A stretch of DNA of 64,000 bases from Paenibacillus agricola (GTDB lineage: Bacteria > Bacillota > Bacilli > Paenibacillales > NBRC-103111): NCBI RefSeq assembly GCF_011440305.1, contig NZ_JAAOIW010000004.1, forward strand, positions 651,266-715,265, in the 5' to 3' direction. Position numbers and translations under genes: made by a program. The notes beneath the pieces are model-generated. The model was not told where the DNA came from and made no database searches. It saw only the letters and a program-made list of their open reading frames with translations. Below are positions 1-8,463 of the stretch, in pieces (position 1 is the stretch's first letter; every line of letters begins with the position of its first letter).

Positions 1-653
1 AAAGAGGCAATACTAAGAATCACATGCCCGATGTCCAGTGTAATCAGCACGAGGATCGGTCCGGCGATGGAGCCCAATACATGCGTTAGCATAATTTTCC
101 AAGCCGGGGTTCCAGCACAACGCGCTGCCTGGATATAGCCATCCTGCTTGACCGAAAGCACATAGCTGCGAAAAATCCGCGCATAAGACGGCCAGGAAAC
201 AGCTGCGACAGCGATCATCAGGCCCGTTAACCCCGGACCCATCAGTGCTGCAATAGCGATGGCCAAAACCAAGGTTGGAAAGGAAAGCAGCACATCCATC
301 AAGCGGGTTAAAATTTGGTCCACCCCTCCGCCCAAATATCCAGCCGTAACACCAATCAATAAACTAAGCGAAATAATAAGGCCAACCGCCATAAACGATG
401 CCGTTAAAGAAGCTGAGCCTCCATAAATCAACCGCGTATAAACATCCCTGCCGTAATTATCGGTGCCCAGCAAATGTTCGGAAGATGGCGGCAGCAGCAC
501 TTGGGCATAATCGACCTTAACGGGATCATGGCTGGAAATCCACGGTGCACCTATGGAGAGAATGACGACCATGACGATAAATAATAGCAGAAAAACGGCA
601 ATGGGGTCCTTGAACAAGGTTTGGCGAAGCTGCCTGAGCATCCGTCTATCCAT
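1..653 (-). CDS. ABC transporter permease, DppC/NikC type (partial, C-terminus beyond window)
   Basis: Second inner-membrane permease of an Opp/Dpp/Nik-type importer. The reading frame starts at ATG 653 (MDRRMLRQL) and is still open at base 1, giving 217 codons, so the C-terminal part lies outside the window. Visible features are an N-terminal membrane helix, the segment LLGTDNYGRDVYTRLIYG typical of DppC/OppC-type permeases, and later helices with DVLLSFPTLVLAIA. The start overlaps the end of the upstream permease by 8 bp, so the two are translationally coupled. The ATPase genes expected for this importer would lie beyond base 1. Its substrate is argued from the riboswitch and Fur box upstream of the operon. 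Confidence 0.93.
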   Translation of the reverse strand, partial: MDRRMLRQLRQTLFKDPIAVFLLLFIVMVVILSIGAPWISSHDPVKVDYAQVLLPPSSEHLLGTDNYGRDVYTRLIYGGSASLTASFMAVGLIISLSLLIGVTAGYLGGGVDQILTRLMDVLLSFPTLVLAIAIAALMGPGLTGLMIAVAAVSWPSYARIFRSYVLSVKQDGYIQAARCAGTPAWKIMLTHVLGSIAGPILVLITLDIGHVILSIAS

Positions 654-1611
654 GGGTTCCCTCCTCTATGCGTACTCTTGGATCGAGGAAGCGGTATACC
701 AGATCAATTAACACATTAATTAACACGTACGCTACAGCCATCAGCAAGGCAAATGCCTGGATAACGGGATAATCCCTGCCGTTAATCGCATCAACCACAT
801 ATCTGCCAACACCCGGCCAAGAAAATACGGTTTCAATAATAACCGCCCCTCCAAGCAGCCCGCCTACCACCATACCGAAGGAGGTTACCACTGGAATTAA
901 CGCATTGCGAAGCGCATGCTTGAACACAATAACCGAACGTGGAAGCCCTTTAGCCTCTGCCAATACCATATAACGTTTAGAAAACACTTCTAATAGTGAG
1001 GTGCGGAGCAGCCTTGAGGTTGTCGCTGCCAGTCCGGTTCCCAATGTCAAAGCAGGCAGCACTAAATTCGACCAAGAGCCTCTCCCTAATGTCGGAAACC
1101 AGCCCAGCTGGTAGGACAACACATAAATGAGCACCAATCCAAGAAAAAAATTCGGTACGGATACACCAATGAGTGCAATAAAACGTGTCATATGGTCGGT
1201 TGGGCGACGGTGAAATACAGCACCCGCAATCCCGGAGGGAAGGGCAATCACCAGCATGACGACCAATGCGGCTCCTGCAAGCTCCAAGGTTGCTGGCACG
1301 CGCATCCACAGCTCATCTATAATCGGCGAACGGCTGCGGAATGAAGTTCCCAGATTGCCTGTGGCAACCTCCATCAGCCAGCTTAAATATTGGATCACAA
1401 AAGGCTCATCAAGCCCAAGCTGCTTCCGTAAAATAGCCGCATCCACATGCAAATCCGTAACCGTCGCACCCGGGTCAAACATGGTAAGCAATATCATTTG
1501 AGCTGGATCTCCTGGAATAAAGCGCAATAAGGAGAAAATCAGCAAGGTTACACCCAAAAGTACAGGGAGTGTAACCGCCAACCGAAAGATCAGGTATCTG
1601 AGAATTTTCAT
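646..1611 (-). CDS. ABC transporter permease, DppB/NikB type
   Basis: First inner-membrane permease of the same importer, 321 aa, the usual length for DppB/NikB proteins. It has an N-terminal helix (LAVTLPVLLGVTLLIFSLL) followed by RFIPGDPAQ, an EAKGLP loop of the type that contacts the ATPase (around residues 220-225), and a C-terminal VFSWPGVGRYVVDAINGRDYP segment characteristic of the family. Its start overlaps the stop of the binding protein gene by 4 bp and its stop overlaps the next permease. No gene-specific substrate determinant is visible; nickel, cobalt, peptide or metallophore are all possible. Confidence 0.95.
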   Translation of the reverse strand: MKILRYLIFRLAVTLPVLLGVTLLIFSLLRFIPGDPAQMILLTMFDPGATVTDLHVDAAILRKQLGLDEPFVIQYLSWLMEVATGNLGTSFRSRSPIIDELWMRVPATLELAGAALVVMLVIALPSGIAGAVFHRRPTDHMTRFIALIGVSVPNFFLGLVLIYVLSYQLGWFPTLGRGSWSNLVLPALTLGTGLAATTSRLLRTSLLEVFSKRYMVLAEAKGLPRSVIVFKHALRNALIPVVTSFGMVVGGLLGGAVIIETVFSWPGVGRYVVDAINGRDYPVIQAFALLMAVAYVLINVLIDLVYRFLDPRVRIEEGTHG

Positions 1612-3215
1612 TTGCCAATATACATCTCCGGCACAATTTTTGTTCTCAGATTTTTATCTACGTCCTTCACTTTGCTGTTATAGGCCGAGCCCCAGCTAGC
1701 GGAGTTATACATATAGATGATTGCTGTCTCATCCAACACAATTTGCTGGATCTTTTTGGCAAGGTCATTTTGTTTGCTTGCATCAAACTCAGCGGAAAGC
1801 TGGTCGATCAGCTTGTCTACCTCTGGATTGCTATAGCCTCCATAGTTGCTAACTAATCCCGTGTAATAGTAGGATTTCAATTGACCACCAAGATCACCCG
1901 TCACGCTGCCGCATGAGCAATAGGTGGCCATCTCAAAATTGCCATCCAGCATCAATTGGTTCGAAGCCGTTGTTTCGACAGGCTCGATGTCAATGGTAAC
2001 GCCAATTTCCTTAAACTGGCTTTGCAAAGCGACAGCTGTAGGCTGGAAGAATGAATAGGTCAAAAGCTTGAATTGCAGCTTCTGTCCGTCTTTCGTACGG
2101 ACTCCGTCCGCTCCCGGCTTCCACCCCGCTTCATCCAGCAGCTTCATCGCTTTCTCGCGGTCAGATTCAGGTCCCTTGTCCAAAGCATAAGGCAGGCCTT
2201 TTGGGAAATGGCCGGTTACAGGCTCAGCGAAGCCACGGCTTACCCCATCGATCAGCTCTTTGCGGTCCAATGCCAAACTTAACGCCAAACGAACCTTTGG
2301 ATCCTGAAAAGCAGGAACCTTCTTGATATTTAACCACAAATTACGGGTAGAGCCTGGCGGATAAAGCACGTCGAACTTTTTATCCTTTTCATAGGAAATC
2401 CGTTGCTCGACCTCAACGTTCATGTCGGCATCCGTATCGCCACTTTTCATAGCCAGCAACCGCGCCTGGCCATCGGAGCCCAGCCTGGCTTCCACGCGCT
2501 TCAGCTTTGGTTGTACGCCCCAATAGCCTGCAACGGCTTCGGCAATCAGAAGCTCGCCTGGAATAAACTGTGTCGGCTTCATAAAGCCGGTCAAATCGGC
2601 TTCCTTATTAAACTTATCGCCAAGCCGGTCGGCTTCGGCAGCATTATGGATCGCGAAGCCTGTCAGCTTAAAAATAAAAGCCGGATCTGGCTTCGGTGTC
2701 TTGATTTGCAGATGTGTTGCATCCTTCACCATAAATTCTACGCCGCCGATCTGTGAGGAAGCCCGTTTGTTCAACTTCTGGTGGCGCTCAAGTGCCGCCT
2801 TCACGGCTGCTGCGTCCATCACAACTCCACTCCAAAACTTCACATTCGGTTGAAGCTCGACTTCCCAAAGGGTGGGCTCTATATTTTTCCAGGACTTGGC
2901 CAGCCATGGTCGCAAAGTTGCATCATCGTTAAGCATCACCAAGGGCTCTGCGATTCCATCGGAAGTAATCCGCTGGGCATCTACATTAGTCGGATCCAGG
3001 GAGCGGGGCATATTCAGTGTGACATATTTCAGTACCTGCTGGTCAGCCATTGGCGTATTGGTGCCGGCTGCTTCTCCTGTGCTTTTCGGGGCTGCCGTAC
3101 CCGCCGCAGGTACGGCGGTATTGGGAGTGCTGCAGGCAGAAAGCATAATTATTGCTGATATAATAAGGGCCGTCCAGCTTTTTCGGTTCAATTTTTTGTT
3201 CAACATGGTAAACAT
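1608..3215 (-). CDS. Extracellular solute-binding lipoprotein, family 5 (Opp/Nik/Cnt type)
   Basis: Substrate-capturing lipoprotein of the importer, 535 aa, as usual for SBP family 5. It has a signal peptide with lipobox MLSAC near residue 28, a low-complexity Ala/Thr/Pro linker, then the family core (LDPTNVDAQRITSDGIAEPL; VRLALSLALDRKELI near the middle; SNYGGYSNPEVDKLIDQL near the end). Start ATG 3215 has an AGGAGG about 11 bases upstream. It is the first gene after the cobalamin riboswitch, so I infer a role in cobalt, corrinoid or metallophore uptake rather than ordinary oligopeptide uptake; the protein sequence alone does not decide this. A CSCGS motif about 120 residues from the end might bind metal, but that is speculation. 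Confidence 0.93.
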   Translation of the reverse strand: MFTMLNKKLNRKSWTALIISAIIMLSACSTPNTAVPAAGTAAPKSTGEAAGTNTPMADQQVLKYVTLNMPRSLDPTNVDAQRITSDGIAEPLVMLNDDATLRPWLAKSWKNIEPTLWEVELQPNVKFWSGVVMDAAAVKAALERHQKLNKRASSQIGGVEFMVKDATHLQIKTPKPDPAFIFKLTGFAIHNAAEADRLGDKFNKEADLTGFMKPTQFIPGELLIAEAVAGYWGVQPKLKRVEARLGSDGQARLLAMKSGDTDADMNVEVEQRISYEKDKKFDVLYPPGSTRNLWLNIKKVPAFQDPKVRLALSLALDRKELIDGVSRGFAEPVTGHFPKGLPYALDKGPESDREKAMKLLDEAGWKPGADGVRTKDGQKLQFKLLTYSFFQPTAVALQSQFKEIGVTIDIEPVETTASNQLMLDGNFEMATYCSCGSVTGDLGGQLKSYYYTGLVSNYGGYSNPEVDKLIDQLSAEFDASKQNDLAKKIQQIVLDETAIIYMYNSASWGSAYNSKVKDVDKNLRTKIVPEMYIGK

Positions 3216-3365
3216 TTTTTAAGTTTCCTCCTGTAAGTCGAGCTCGATTTTACAACACAAAAAAGACATCCATACCCTTTTCAAGCAAAGGTAAAGATGC
3301 CCATAGTTTACTAACAATGGCCGTCCTCAACACCTCCCCATCCTTCGTAGGTAAACGCAGTGTTG

Positions 3366-3590
3366 TCAGAACAGGCAGGTCTCCTGGCTCCGGAATCAGC
3401 ATCAATTAGCGGCCTTCCCAATTTTAGCCCTGCTAAAATCAGTGGCTTAGGGCAAACCAATAATCAAAAAGAAATTATTGCTTGCTCCTGAGTCGCTAAT
3501 GACTCCTCCGTTACAGTGGCGGGACCGCGTCGGTTTTACACCGAACTTCCCTTTTAAGCTTCAGCTTGCTGAAGCACCTGTTCCCACAAT
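3366..3590 (-). ncRNA. Cobalamin riboswitch
   Basis: On the minus strand this stretch carries the conserved cobalamin riboswitch parts in order: a 5' stem with GGTGCTTC, then AAAAGGGAAGTTCGGTG with AAAACCGACGCGG, the invariant B12 box GTCCCGCCACTGT, an AGTCAGGAG-like element and a terminal GCCAGGAGACCTGCC. The remaining leader (about 3216-3365) separates it from the binding protein start and would hold the expression platform; I did not resolve whether it stops transcription or hides the ribosome binding site. It implies that the downstream importer is switched off when cobalamin is plentiful. Confidence 0.93.
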
Positions 3591-3609
3591 TATTCAATTA
3601 TTAAAGTTG

Positions 3610-3638
3610 ATCATAAACAAAAAGAAAGGCTTTTGCAA
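3610..3638 (-). promoter_or_regulatory. Sigma-A-like promoter of the riboswitch-importer operon
   Basis: TTGCAA (3633-3638) and TATGAT (3610-3615) on the minus strand are separated by exactly 17 bases, a good vegetative promoter match. Transcription would start near 3603, just upstream of the riboswitch. Confidence 0.65.
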
Positions 3639-3647
3639 TATAAATAT

Positions 3648-3667
3648 TGATAATGGTTATCATTATG
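3648..3667. promoter_or_regulatory. Fur-box-like operator
   Basis: TGATAATGGTTATCA (3648-3662) matches the Bacillus Fur 7-1-7 box TGATAATNATTATCA at 14 of 15 positions counting the free centre, and the run on to 3667 extends the match to the 19-bp classical Fur consensus (17 of 19). It ends ten bases upstream of the -35 of the importer promoter, between it and the modB stop codon. A Fur-family repressor (Fur is the best match; a Zur-type box would have TCGTAAT arms) probably binds here. Confidence 0.75.
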
Positions 3668-3677
3668 GATTTTACAC

Positions 3678-4346
3678 CTATTTACTTTTACGCCCTGTCA
3701 CTAGCAATAGCAGAAAAGAAATCAAGATAATAGCGCCCGTCCAAGCCCAAGCCAGCGTGGTATTGCCTGCGTCAACAGCTACATAAATGGCAGTCGGGAT
3801 CGTTTGTGTTTTACCGGGAATATTGCCGGCAATCATTAAGGTTGCTCCAAATTCGCCCAGTCCGCGGGCAAAGCCCAATATATAGGCCGTAATTAGCGAA
3901 CGTTGTGCCAATGGCAGCGTGATATATATAAAAACCTGCCACTCACTAGCCCCCATCGATCGGCTTGCCTCCTCTAAGCTCCGATCCACCATCGCAAAGC
4001 CAACCTTCATCGTCTGGTAGATCAATGGAAAAGCAACTACAACCGACGCAATAACGGCTGCCCACCAGGAGAAAATAATCGGGGCGTTAAACAGCCATTC
4101 AAAGAAACGTCCCACGGCACTTTTTCTGCCTAAAGCTACAAGCAATAAAAAGCCGATAACCGTCGGTGGCAGCACTAACGGAAGCATAAACACCGTTTCT
4201 AAAAGCAGCTTACCCTTGAACGATTGTCGTGACATCCACCAAGCAATCGCTAGCCCAAACAAAGCCACAACGATACTGGATACTAAAGCGATTTGAAGCG
4301 AAAGCCTAATCGGAGCCCAAAATTCCTGCCAATGGATATCCATCAT
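3678..4346 (-). CDS. modB: Molybdate-type ABC transporter permease ModB
   Basis: Inner-membrane permease for molybdate or tungstate, 222 aa, the normal size for ModB. Helices are seen at both ends (LQIALVSSIVVALFGLAIAWW; AWAWTGAIILISFLLLLV). The ATPase-contact loop is EASRSMGASEWQVF, followed by ARGLGEFGATLMIAGNIPGKTQT, a signature of ModB/CysT-type permeases. Its start shares one base with the modA stop. No ModC ATPase follows; the next downstream sequence is the Fur box and the cobalamin-riboswitch operon. The permease must therefore use an ATPase encoded elsewhere, as is known for some Bacillus modAB pairs. Confidence 0.92.
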   Translation of the reverse strand: MMDIHWQEFWAPIRLSLQIALVSSIVVALFGLAIAWWMSRQSFKGKLLLETVFMLPLVLPPTVIGFLLLVALGRKSAVGRFFEWLFNAPIIFSWWAAVIASVVVAFPLIYQTMKVGFAMVDRSLEEASRSMGASEWQVFIYITLPLAQRSLITAYILGFARGLGEFGATLMIAGNIPGKTQTIPTAIYVAVDAGNTTLAWAWTGAIILISFLLLLVTGRKSK

Positions 4347-5254
4347 TAACGCTTAGGAACTGAAAATCCGAACTTAATAAATACATCCAACGCTTCTTTG
4401 GATTGTAAATACGTATAAAAGGCTTCCGCTTCCTTGCCATGCTTCGTCGCTTTCACAACAGCAATCGGGTATTCGACCGCTTGGTAGCTTTTCGGATCAA
4501 CAGCGAATGCCACTTTAACCTTCTGTGAGGTCAAGGCATCGGTTTTATACACAAAGCCAGCATCTGCATTTCCCGTTTCGATATATTGCAGCACTTGCCT
4601 GACATCCTTGCCTTGCACCATTTTGGGTTGCAAGTCATCCCAGAGCTTCTCCGCGGTTAAGGCTTCTTTGGCATAGCTGCCCGCTGGCACACTTTCCGGT
4701 ATACCAATCGCTACATTTTTTACATCAGTTTTCAACAAATCTACTGGGGTTCCGATCATCAGCTTGCTATCCACAGGTACAACAACAACTAATTCATTCG
4801 TTAGCAGATTGGTTTGTTTAGCACCATCCACAAGCTGTTTGTCCACCAAGGCTTTCATATTTTTGACCGCTGCTGATAAGAAAAGATCGGCTGGTGCGCC
4901 CTGCTCGATTTGCTGCTGCAAGGCTCCCGAGGCTCCGTAGTTAAAGTTCAGCTTGATATTTGGAGCTTTGGCAGCATAGGCGCTCTGAATTTCCTTTAAC
5001 GCATCCGTCATACTCGACGCCGCTGAAATCGTTAGTTCTACCGCTTCTACAGGGCTAGTTGTGGATACTGCGGGTGTTGTGGGTGTCGTGGGGGCCGCGC
5101 CTTGCGTCTGCCCTTGGTCTTGCTTTTGCCCATTATTGCCTGCACTTGCTGTTGGATCTTGCTGGGTTCCACAGCCTGTCATCAGCATGGTAACGGCAAT
5201 TATCGCTATCATCACACTTTTCATCTTGATTATTTTCTTCATTAAAAGTAACAT
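4346..5254 (-). CDS. modA: Molybdate-binding lipoprotein ModA
   Basis: Extracellular molybdate/tungstate-binding protein, 302 aa. Signal peptide with lipobox MLMTGC near residue 27, then a Gln/Thr/Pro-rich linker to about residue 70, then the ModA core: ELTISAASSMTDALKEI, NFNYGASGALQQQIEQGAPADLFLSAA, YIETGNADAGFVYKTDA. The SASS and GASG segments line the oxyanion pocket in this family. ATG 5254 is preceded by GGAGGT at six bases. A 28-bp palindrome lies immediately upstream of the ribosome binding site and covers the -10, so expression is probably repressed when the oxyanion is abundant. Confidence 0.94.
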   Translation of the reverse strand: MLLLMKKIIKMKSVMIAIIAVTMLMTGCGTQQDPTASAGNNGQKQDQGQTQGAAPTTPTTPAVSTTSPVEAVELTISAASSMTDALKEIQSAYAAKAPNIKLNFNYGASGALQQQIEQGAPADLFLSAAVKNMKALVDKQLVDGAKQTNLLTNELVVVVPVDSKLMIGTPVDLLKTDVKNVAIGIPESVPAGSYAKEALTAEKLWDDLQPKMVQGKDVRQVLQYIETGNADAGFVYKTDALTSQKVKVAFAVDPKSYQAVEYPIAVVKATKHGKEAEAFYTYLQSKEALDVFIKFGFSVPKR

Positions 5255-5269
5255 TCACGTACCTCCTAT

Positions 5270-5297
5270 GTTATAAATAGATATATCTAAATATAAC
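5270..5297. promoter_or_regulatory. 28-bp near-perfect palindrome, candidate molybdate operator
   Basis: The stretch reads the same on both strands at 24 of 28 positions, with outer arms GTTATA / TATAAC and a core TAGATATATCTA. The arms resemble ModE half sites (TATAACG type). On the minus strand TTGAAA (5313-5318) and TATATT (5290-5295) form a 17-bp-spaced promoter for modA whose -10 lies inside the palindrome, so a bound protein would block transcription. The obvious candidate binder is the divergent HTH-PBP regulator. Confidence 0.72.
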
Positions 5298-5440
5298 TGA
5301 TACTATCTAATATTTCAAAATATTCTTTAAAACACCTGATTTTTACTTCTTGAACTAAGATACTTACATGTTTGATTATGATACAATAGGATATTGAAGT
5401 TAAAGGGAATCCGGCGCGAACTGAGCCATGGGAGGTTTGT

Positions 5441-6409
5441 ATGTCCAACGATACGTCCTATACGACAGAAGATATATCCAAGCTACTGAAAATTTCCAAG
5501 CTAACCGTATATGATCTTATAAAAAAAGGCGATCTGCCTTCTTATCGGGTGGGCAAGCAGATGCGTGTTGATGCTAGTGATCTCGAAGCCTATAAGGCGC
5601 GCTCCAAAAAAATGCAGCTTGCCGCTCAACCTGTACCATCTGAAGCCAGCCCGCTACAGCCCCACCTACCGATGGAGCCTATAGCTCCCCAGCAGCATAC
5701 ATCTCGCCATCTGGTTATAACAGGACAAGATGTAAGCCTTGATATTTTAGCCAAGCATATGGAAAAAAGCATGCCTGCGATCCGCCCCTTGCGCTCCTTT
5801 GTTGGCAGCCTTGACAGCCTGATCTCGATGTACCGGGGCGAGTCTGATATTGTGAGCACGCATCTTCTTGATGGAGATACTGGGGAATATAACCTGCCCT
5901 ATATCCGCAAGCTGCTGGTAGGCTCCTCTTATGTTGTCGTCAACCTGCTCTCCCGCCAAGCCGGGTTTTACGTGCAGGTCCATAATCCGTTGCAGCTGCA
6001 GCAATGGAGCGATTTGGCTAAGCCAGGGCTTCGCCTTATCAACCGTGAAAAAGGCTCGGGTGCCCGGGTGCTGTTGGACGAGCAACTAAGGCTGCACGGG
6101 ATTGCTTCTCAGCAACTATCCGGCTACGAGCTAGAGGAAACGAACCATATGGGGGTTGCGGGGAAGGTTGCCGCCGGAGTTGCTGATGTGGGGATTGGGA
6201 TCGAAAAGGCGGCGTTGCTCGTCGGCAATGTACAATTTATTCCACTTATCCAAGAGCGCTACGATCTCGTTATGCTGAAAAAGCCTGGCAATTTAGCATG
6301 GATCGACACGGTTCTCCAGCTCCTGAAATCCGCGGCCTTCCACAATGAGTTACATGCCATACATGGATACGATCTGTCCCTTACCGGCCATATTATGCTT
6401 GAAACCTAA
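5441..6409 (+). CDS. One-component regulator: excisionase-type HTH fused to periplasmic-binding-protein-like domain
   Basis: Predicted cytoplasmic DNA-binding sensor, 322 aa. Residues 5-55 form an excisionase/MerR-like helix-turn-helix (TTEDISKLLKISKLTVYDLIKKGDLPSYRVG). Residues 55-85 are a Pro/Gln linker. From about 88 to the end there is a PBP-like domain (LVITGQDVSLDILAKHME; GLRLINREKGSGARVLLDEQL; VAAGVADVGIGIEKAA), the fold seen in molybdate-responsive regulators of several Firmicutes and Clostridia. It has no signal peptide, so the domain must sense an internal ligand. It is divergent from modAB with 186 bp between, so it most likely regulates them. ATG 5441 follows GGGAGG. Ligand is inferred, not shown. 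Confidence 0.85.
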   Translation: MSNDTSYTTEDISKLLKISKLTVYDLIKKGDLPSYRVGKQMRVDASDLEAYKARSKKMQLAAQPVPSEASPLQPHLPMEPIAPQQHTSRHLVITGQDVSLDILAKHMEKSMPAIRPLRSFVGSLDSLISMYRGESDIVSTHLLDGDTGEYNLPYIRKLLVGSSYVVVNLLSRQAGFYVQVHNPLQLQQWSDLAKPGLRLINREKGSGARVLLDEQLRLHGIASQQLSGYELEETNHMGVAGKVAAGVADVGIGIEKAALLVGNVQFIPLIQERYDLVMLKKPGNLAWIDTVLQLLKSAAFHNELHAIHGYDLSLTGHIMLET

Positions 6410-6445
6410 CTTGTAACGCAATTGGACTAAAAGGGAGTGTCATTT

Positions 6446-7333
6446 ATGCCGACGGAATGGACCGAAGAATTTCCGCTGCTTCATGTAAGCTTCCAGCGAA
6501 GCGGCAATGCTGGCAAAGCCAGATGCGAGCCTGGATGGCATTGGCGGCCCCATAAGCCCTTGCATGATTATGATCTATGGTATGCCGTCTCGGGCAAAGG
6601 CACCATGACGATTAATGGGGAATCGTTTCCGATCCACAAAGGCAGCTGCTTTCTGATTCGCCCTGGCGATGTAACGGATGCCGTTCAAGATCAGGAAGAC
6701 CGACTCACCGTTATTTTTGTGCATTTTGATATTTTCCATCCTATTACTAATCCAGTTACCCCTCTAGACAACTCTATGCGCCTTGACCCTCGCGTTCTGC
6801 CTGAACGCCATACAGTTGTCGGCGATCCTTTATTTATGGAAATTCTGCTCAACCGGCTGTTGCAAATTAGTGAGCCAGAACACCTTTGGCAGGAAACAGA
6901 AAATAATTTACTGATGAAACAAATTTTGCTGCATTTGTACCGTTGGCAGCACGAGGCCCAATCATCCTCGGCTAGCAAGCACAAGCAGGTTATTGCCCGG
7001 GTTATCAGCTATATTCGGGAGGACATCAGCCGAAGAATATCCCATCAGGAAATTGCCAACCATGTCCAGCTTTCAGCTGAATATTTAAGCTCCCTATTCA
7101 AAAAATATACCGGCACCTCCATCAAGCAATATATGACGGCAGTTAGGCTGGAACGTGCGCTGCATTTGCTTATGGAGACACCGATGAATGTTTCCCAAGT
7201 AGCTGAAGCTTTGGGTTACGATAATATTTACTTCTTCAGCAAGCAGTTTAAAGATTATTATGGCGCTCCCCCATCTCATTATAAATGGAATACAGAGCCC
7301 TCCAGTGCTCATGGACAGCATCCCGACAAATAG
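6446..7333 (+). CDS. AraC family transcriptional regulator with N-terminal cupin
   Basis: Transcription factor, 295 aa from ATG 6446. A GTG at 6437 is in frame, but it overlaps the AAGGGAG ribosome binding site, so the ATG is the better start. The N-terminal cupin sensor (about 20-100) shows YDLWYAVSGKGTMTINGE and GSCFLIRPGDVTDA. The C-terminal double HTH (about 185-285) shows ISHQEIANHVQLSAEYLSSLFKK and MNVSQVAEALGYDNIYFFSK with QFKDYYGAPPSHYK. It lies 102 bp upstream of the PhyH-like gene in the same direction, and is probably its regulator. Effector unknown. Confidence 0.92.
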   Translation: MPTEWTEEFPLLHVSFQRSGNAGKARCEPGWHWRPHKPLHDYDLWYAVSGKGTMTINGESFPIHKGSCFLIRPGDVTDAVQDQEDRLTVIFVHFDIFHPITNPVTPLDNSMRLDPRVLPERHTVVGDPLFMEILLNRLLQISEPEHLWQETENNLLMKQILLHLYRWQHEAQSSSASKHKQVIARVISYIREDISRRISHQEIANHVQLSAEYLSSLFKKYTGTSIKQYMTAVRLERALHLLMETPMNVSQVAEALGYDNIYFFSKQFKDYYGAPPSHYKWNTEPSSAHGQHPDK

Positions 7334-7435
7334 CCAATATCGGTTTAAGTATAAATAAATACACGCTCTCTTCATTTTTACTGCCTCCTTTATCTGCTAG
7401 GATAAAGGTAAGGAAAATTTGAAGGAGGCTCTCTC

Positions 7436-8311
7436 ATGAAAAGCAAAAAAGAACAACGTACCTTGTATTCCTATGACAATCCGGAAGAAGAAAATTTAGC
7501 CAAAAACATTGCTGAATCCTTATACCGTTATGACTCCATAGCAGAGAATCGCATTGCTACTATCCATGATTTAACCGATGAGCATGTCCAGCAATTTTGG
7601 GACCAGGGCTACCTCGTTATCGAAGAAGCTTTAGGCGAGCAGGAAATCATTGATGCCAAGGATGCCTTGATGGACATCGTATTTGGCCGTACTTCAGGCG
7701 GCAAGGTACAATTCGTGAAACCTAGGTCCGAGCTTCATACCGATGAAGAGAAGGAACTCGCAGCTCGCAAGGTTCACGACTACATCGACCACGATGAACG
7801 GCTAAGGGCCGTCGCTTTCCAGGACGGCATCACTGGCGCGATGACCAAGCTGTTTGGCGAATCCGTCAAGGTCGCACAGGATCAGGCGATCTTGAAACCA
7901 CCTACAGGCGGCGCGGAGAAGCCATGGCATCAGGATATGGCTTATGGTCCTTTAGCTTTTGACAGATCCGTAATTGGGATCTGGATTGCCCTTGACCCTG
8001 CCGAATTGGATAATGGCTGTATGCATGTTATTCCTTACTCGCACCGCGACGGTGCTGTTCCACATTATGCCATCCGTGACTGGCAGCTATGCGACCTTAG
8101 CGTACAGGTGGAGCGGGATGTTGCCGTTCCTTTGAAGCCAGGCGGTGCGCTGATTTTCTCAGGGCTGATCCATCATGGGACACCACCGAACTTCTCCACC
8201 AAAAAACGCCGTGCGTTACAAATTCACTATGCCGCCGAATCAGCCAAAAAGCTGACACCACAAGAATACAAAAAAATGTTTACCAATGAATTAACCGGAG
8301 CTGAGTGCTAA
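7436..8311 (+). CDS. Phytanoyl-CoA dioxygenase (PhyH) family protein
   Basis: Predicted Fe(II)/2-oxoglutarate-dependent dioxygenase, 291 aa. The iron triad is visible as HQD in KPWHQDMAYGPL (near residue 165) and a distal His in GLIHHGTPPN (about 245), with the double-stranded beta-helix segment GIWIALDPAELDNGCMHVIP between them and an RRALQIHY strand after it. These enzymes hydroxylate small aliphatic compounds or secondary metabolites; the substrate here cannot be told. It follows an AraC regulator and is closed by a terminator, so it is a one-gene transcription unit. ATG 7436 follows GAAGGAGG. Confidence 0.88.
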   Translation: MKSKKEQRTLYSYDNPEEENLAKNIAESLYRYDSIAENRIATIHDLTDEHVQQFWDQGYLVIEEALGEQEIIDAKDALMDIVFGRTSGGKVQFVKPRSELHTDEEKELAARKVHDYIDHDERLRAVAFQDGITGAMTKLFGESVKVAQDQAILKPPTGGAEKPWHQDMAYGPLAFDRSVIGIWIALDPAELDNGCMHVIPYSHRDGAVPHYAIRDWQLCDLSVQVERDVAVPLKPGGALIFSGLIHHGTPPNFSTKKRRALQIHYAAESAKKLTPQEYKKMFTNELTGAEC

Positions 8312-8329
8312 TCAGCTCATGCTTCCTCA

Positions 8330-8372
8330 GGTTGTCCCAATCACGAAATCGTGGGAGGGGCAGCCTTTTTTC
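8330..8372 (+). terminator. Rho-independent terminator after the PhyH-like gene
   Basis: GGTTGTCCC pairs with GGGGCAGCC around an inner CACGA/TCGTG stem, followed by six T residues. Confidence 0.85.
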
Positions 8373-8463
8373 TGGTGTTATTAGGTTATTTGGTGTTACC
8401 TTCCAATCGCTTCATCGACAATTTCCGAGTTTGCAGGTATACTTATTTTTATCATAATAATCG

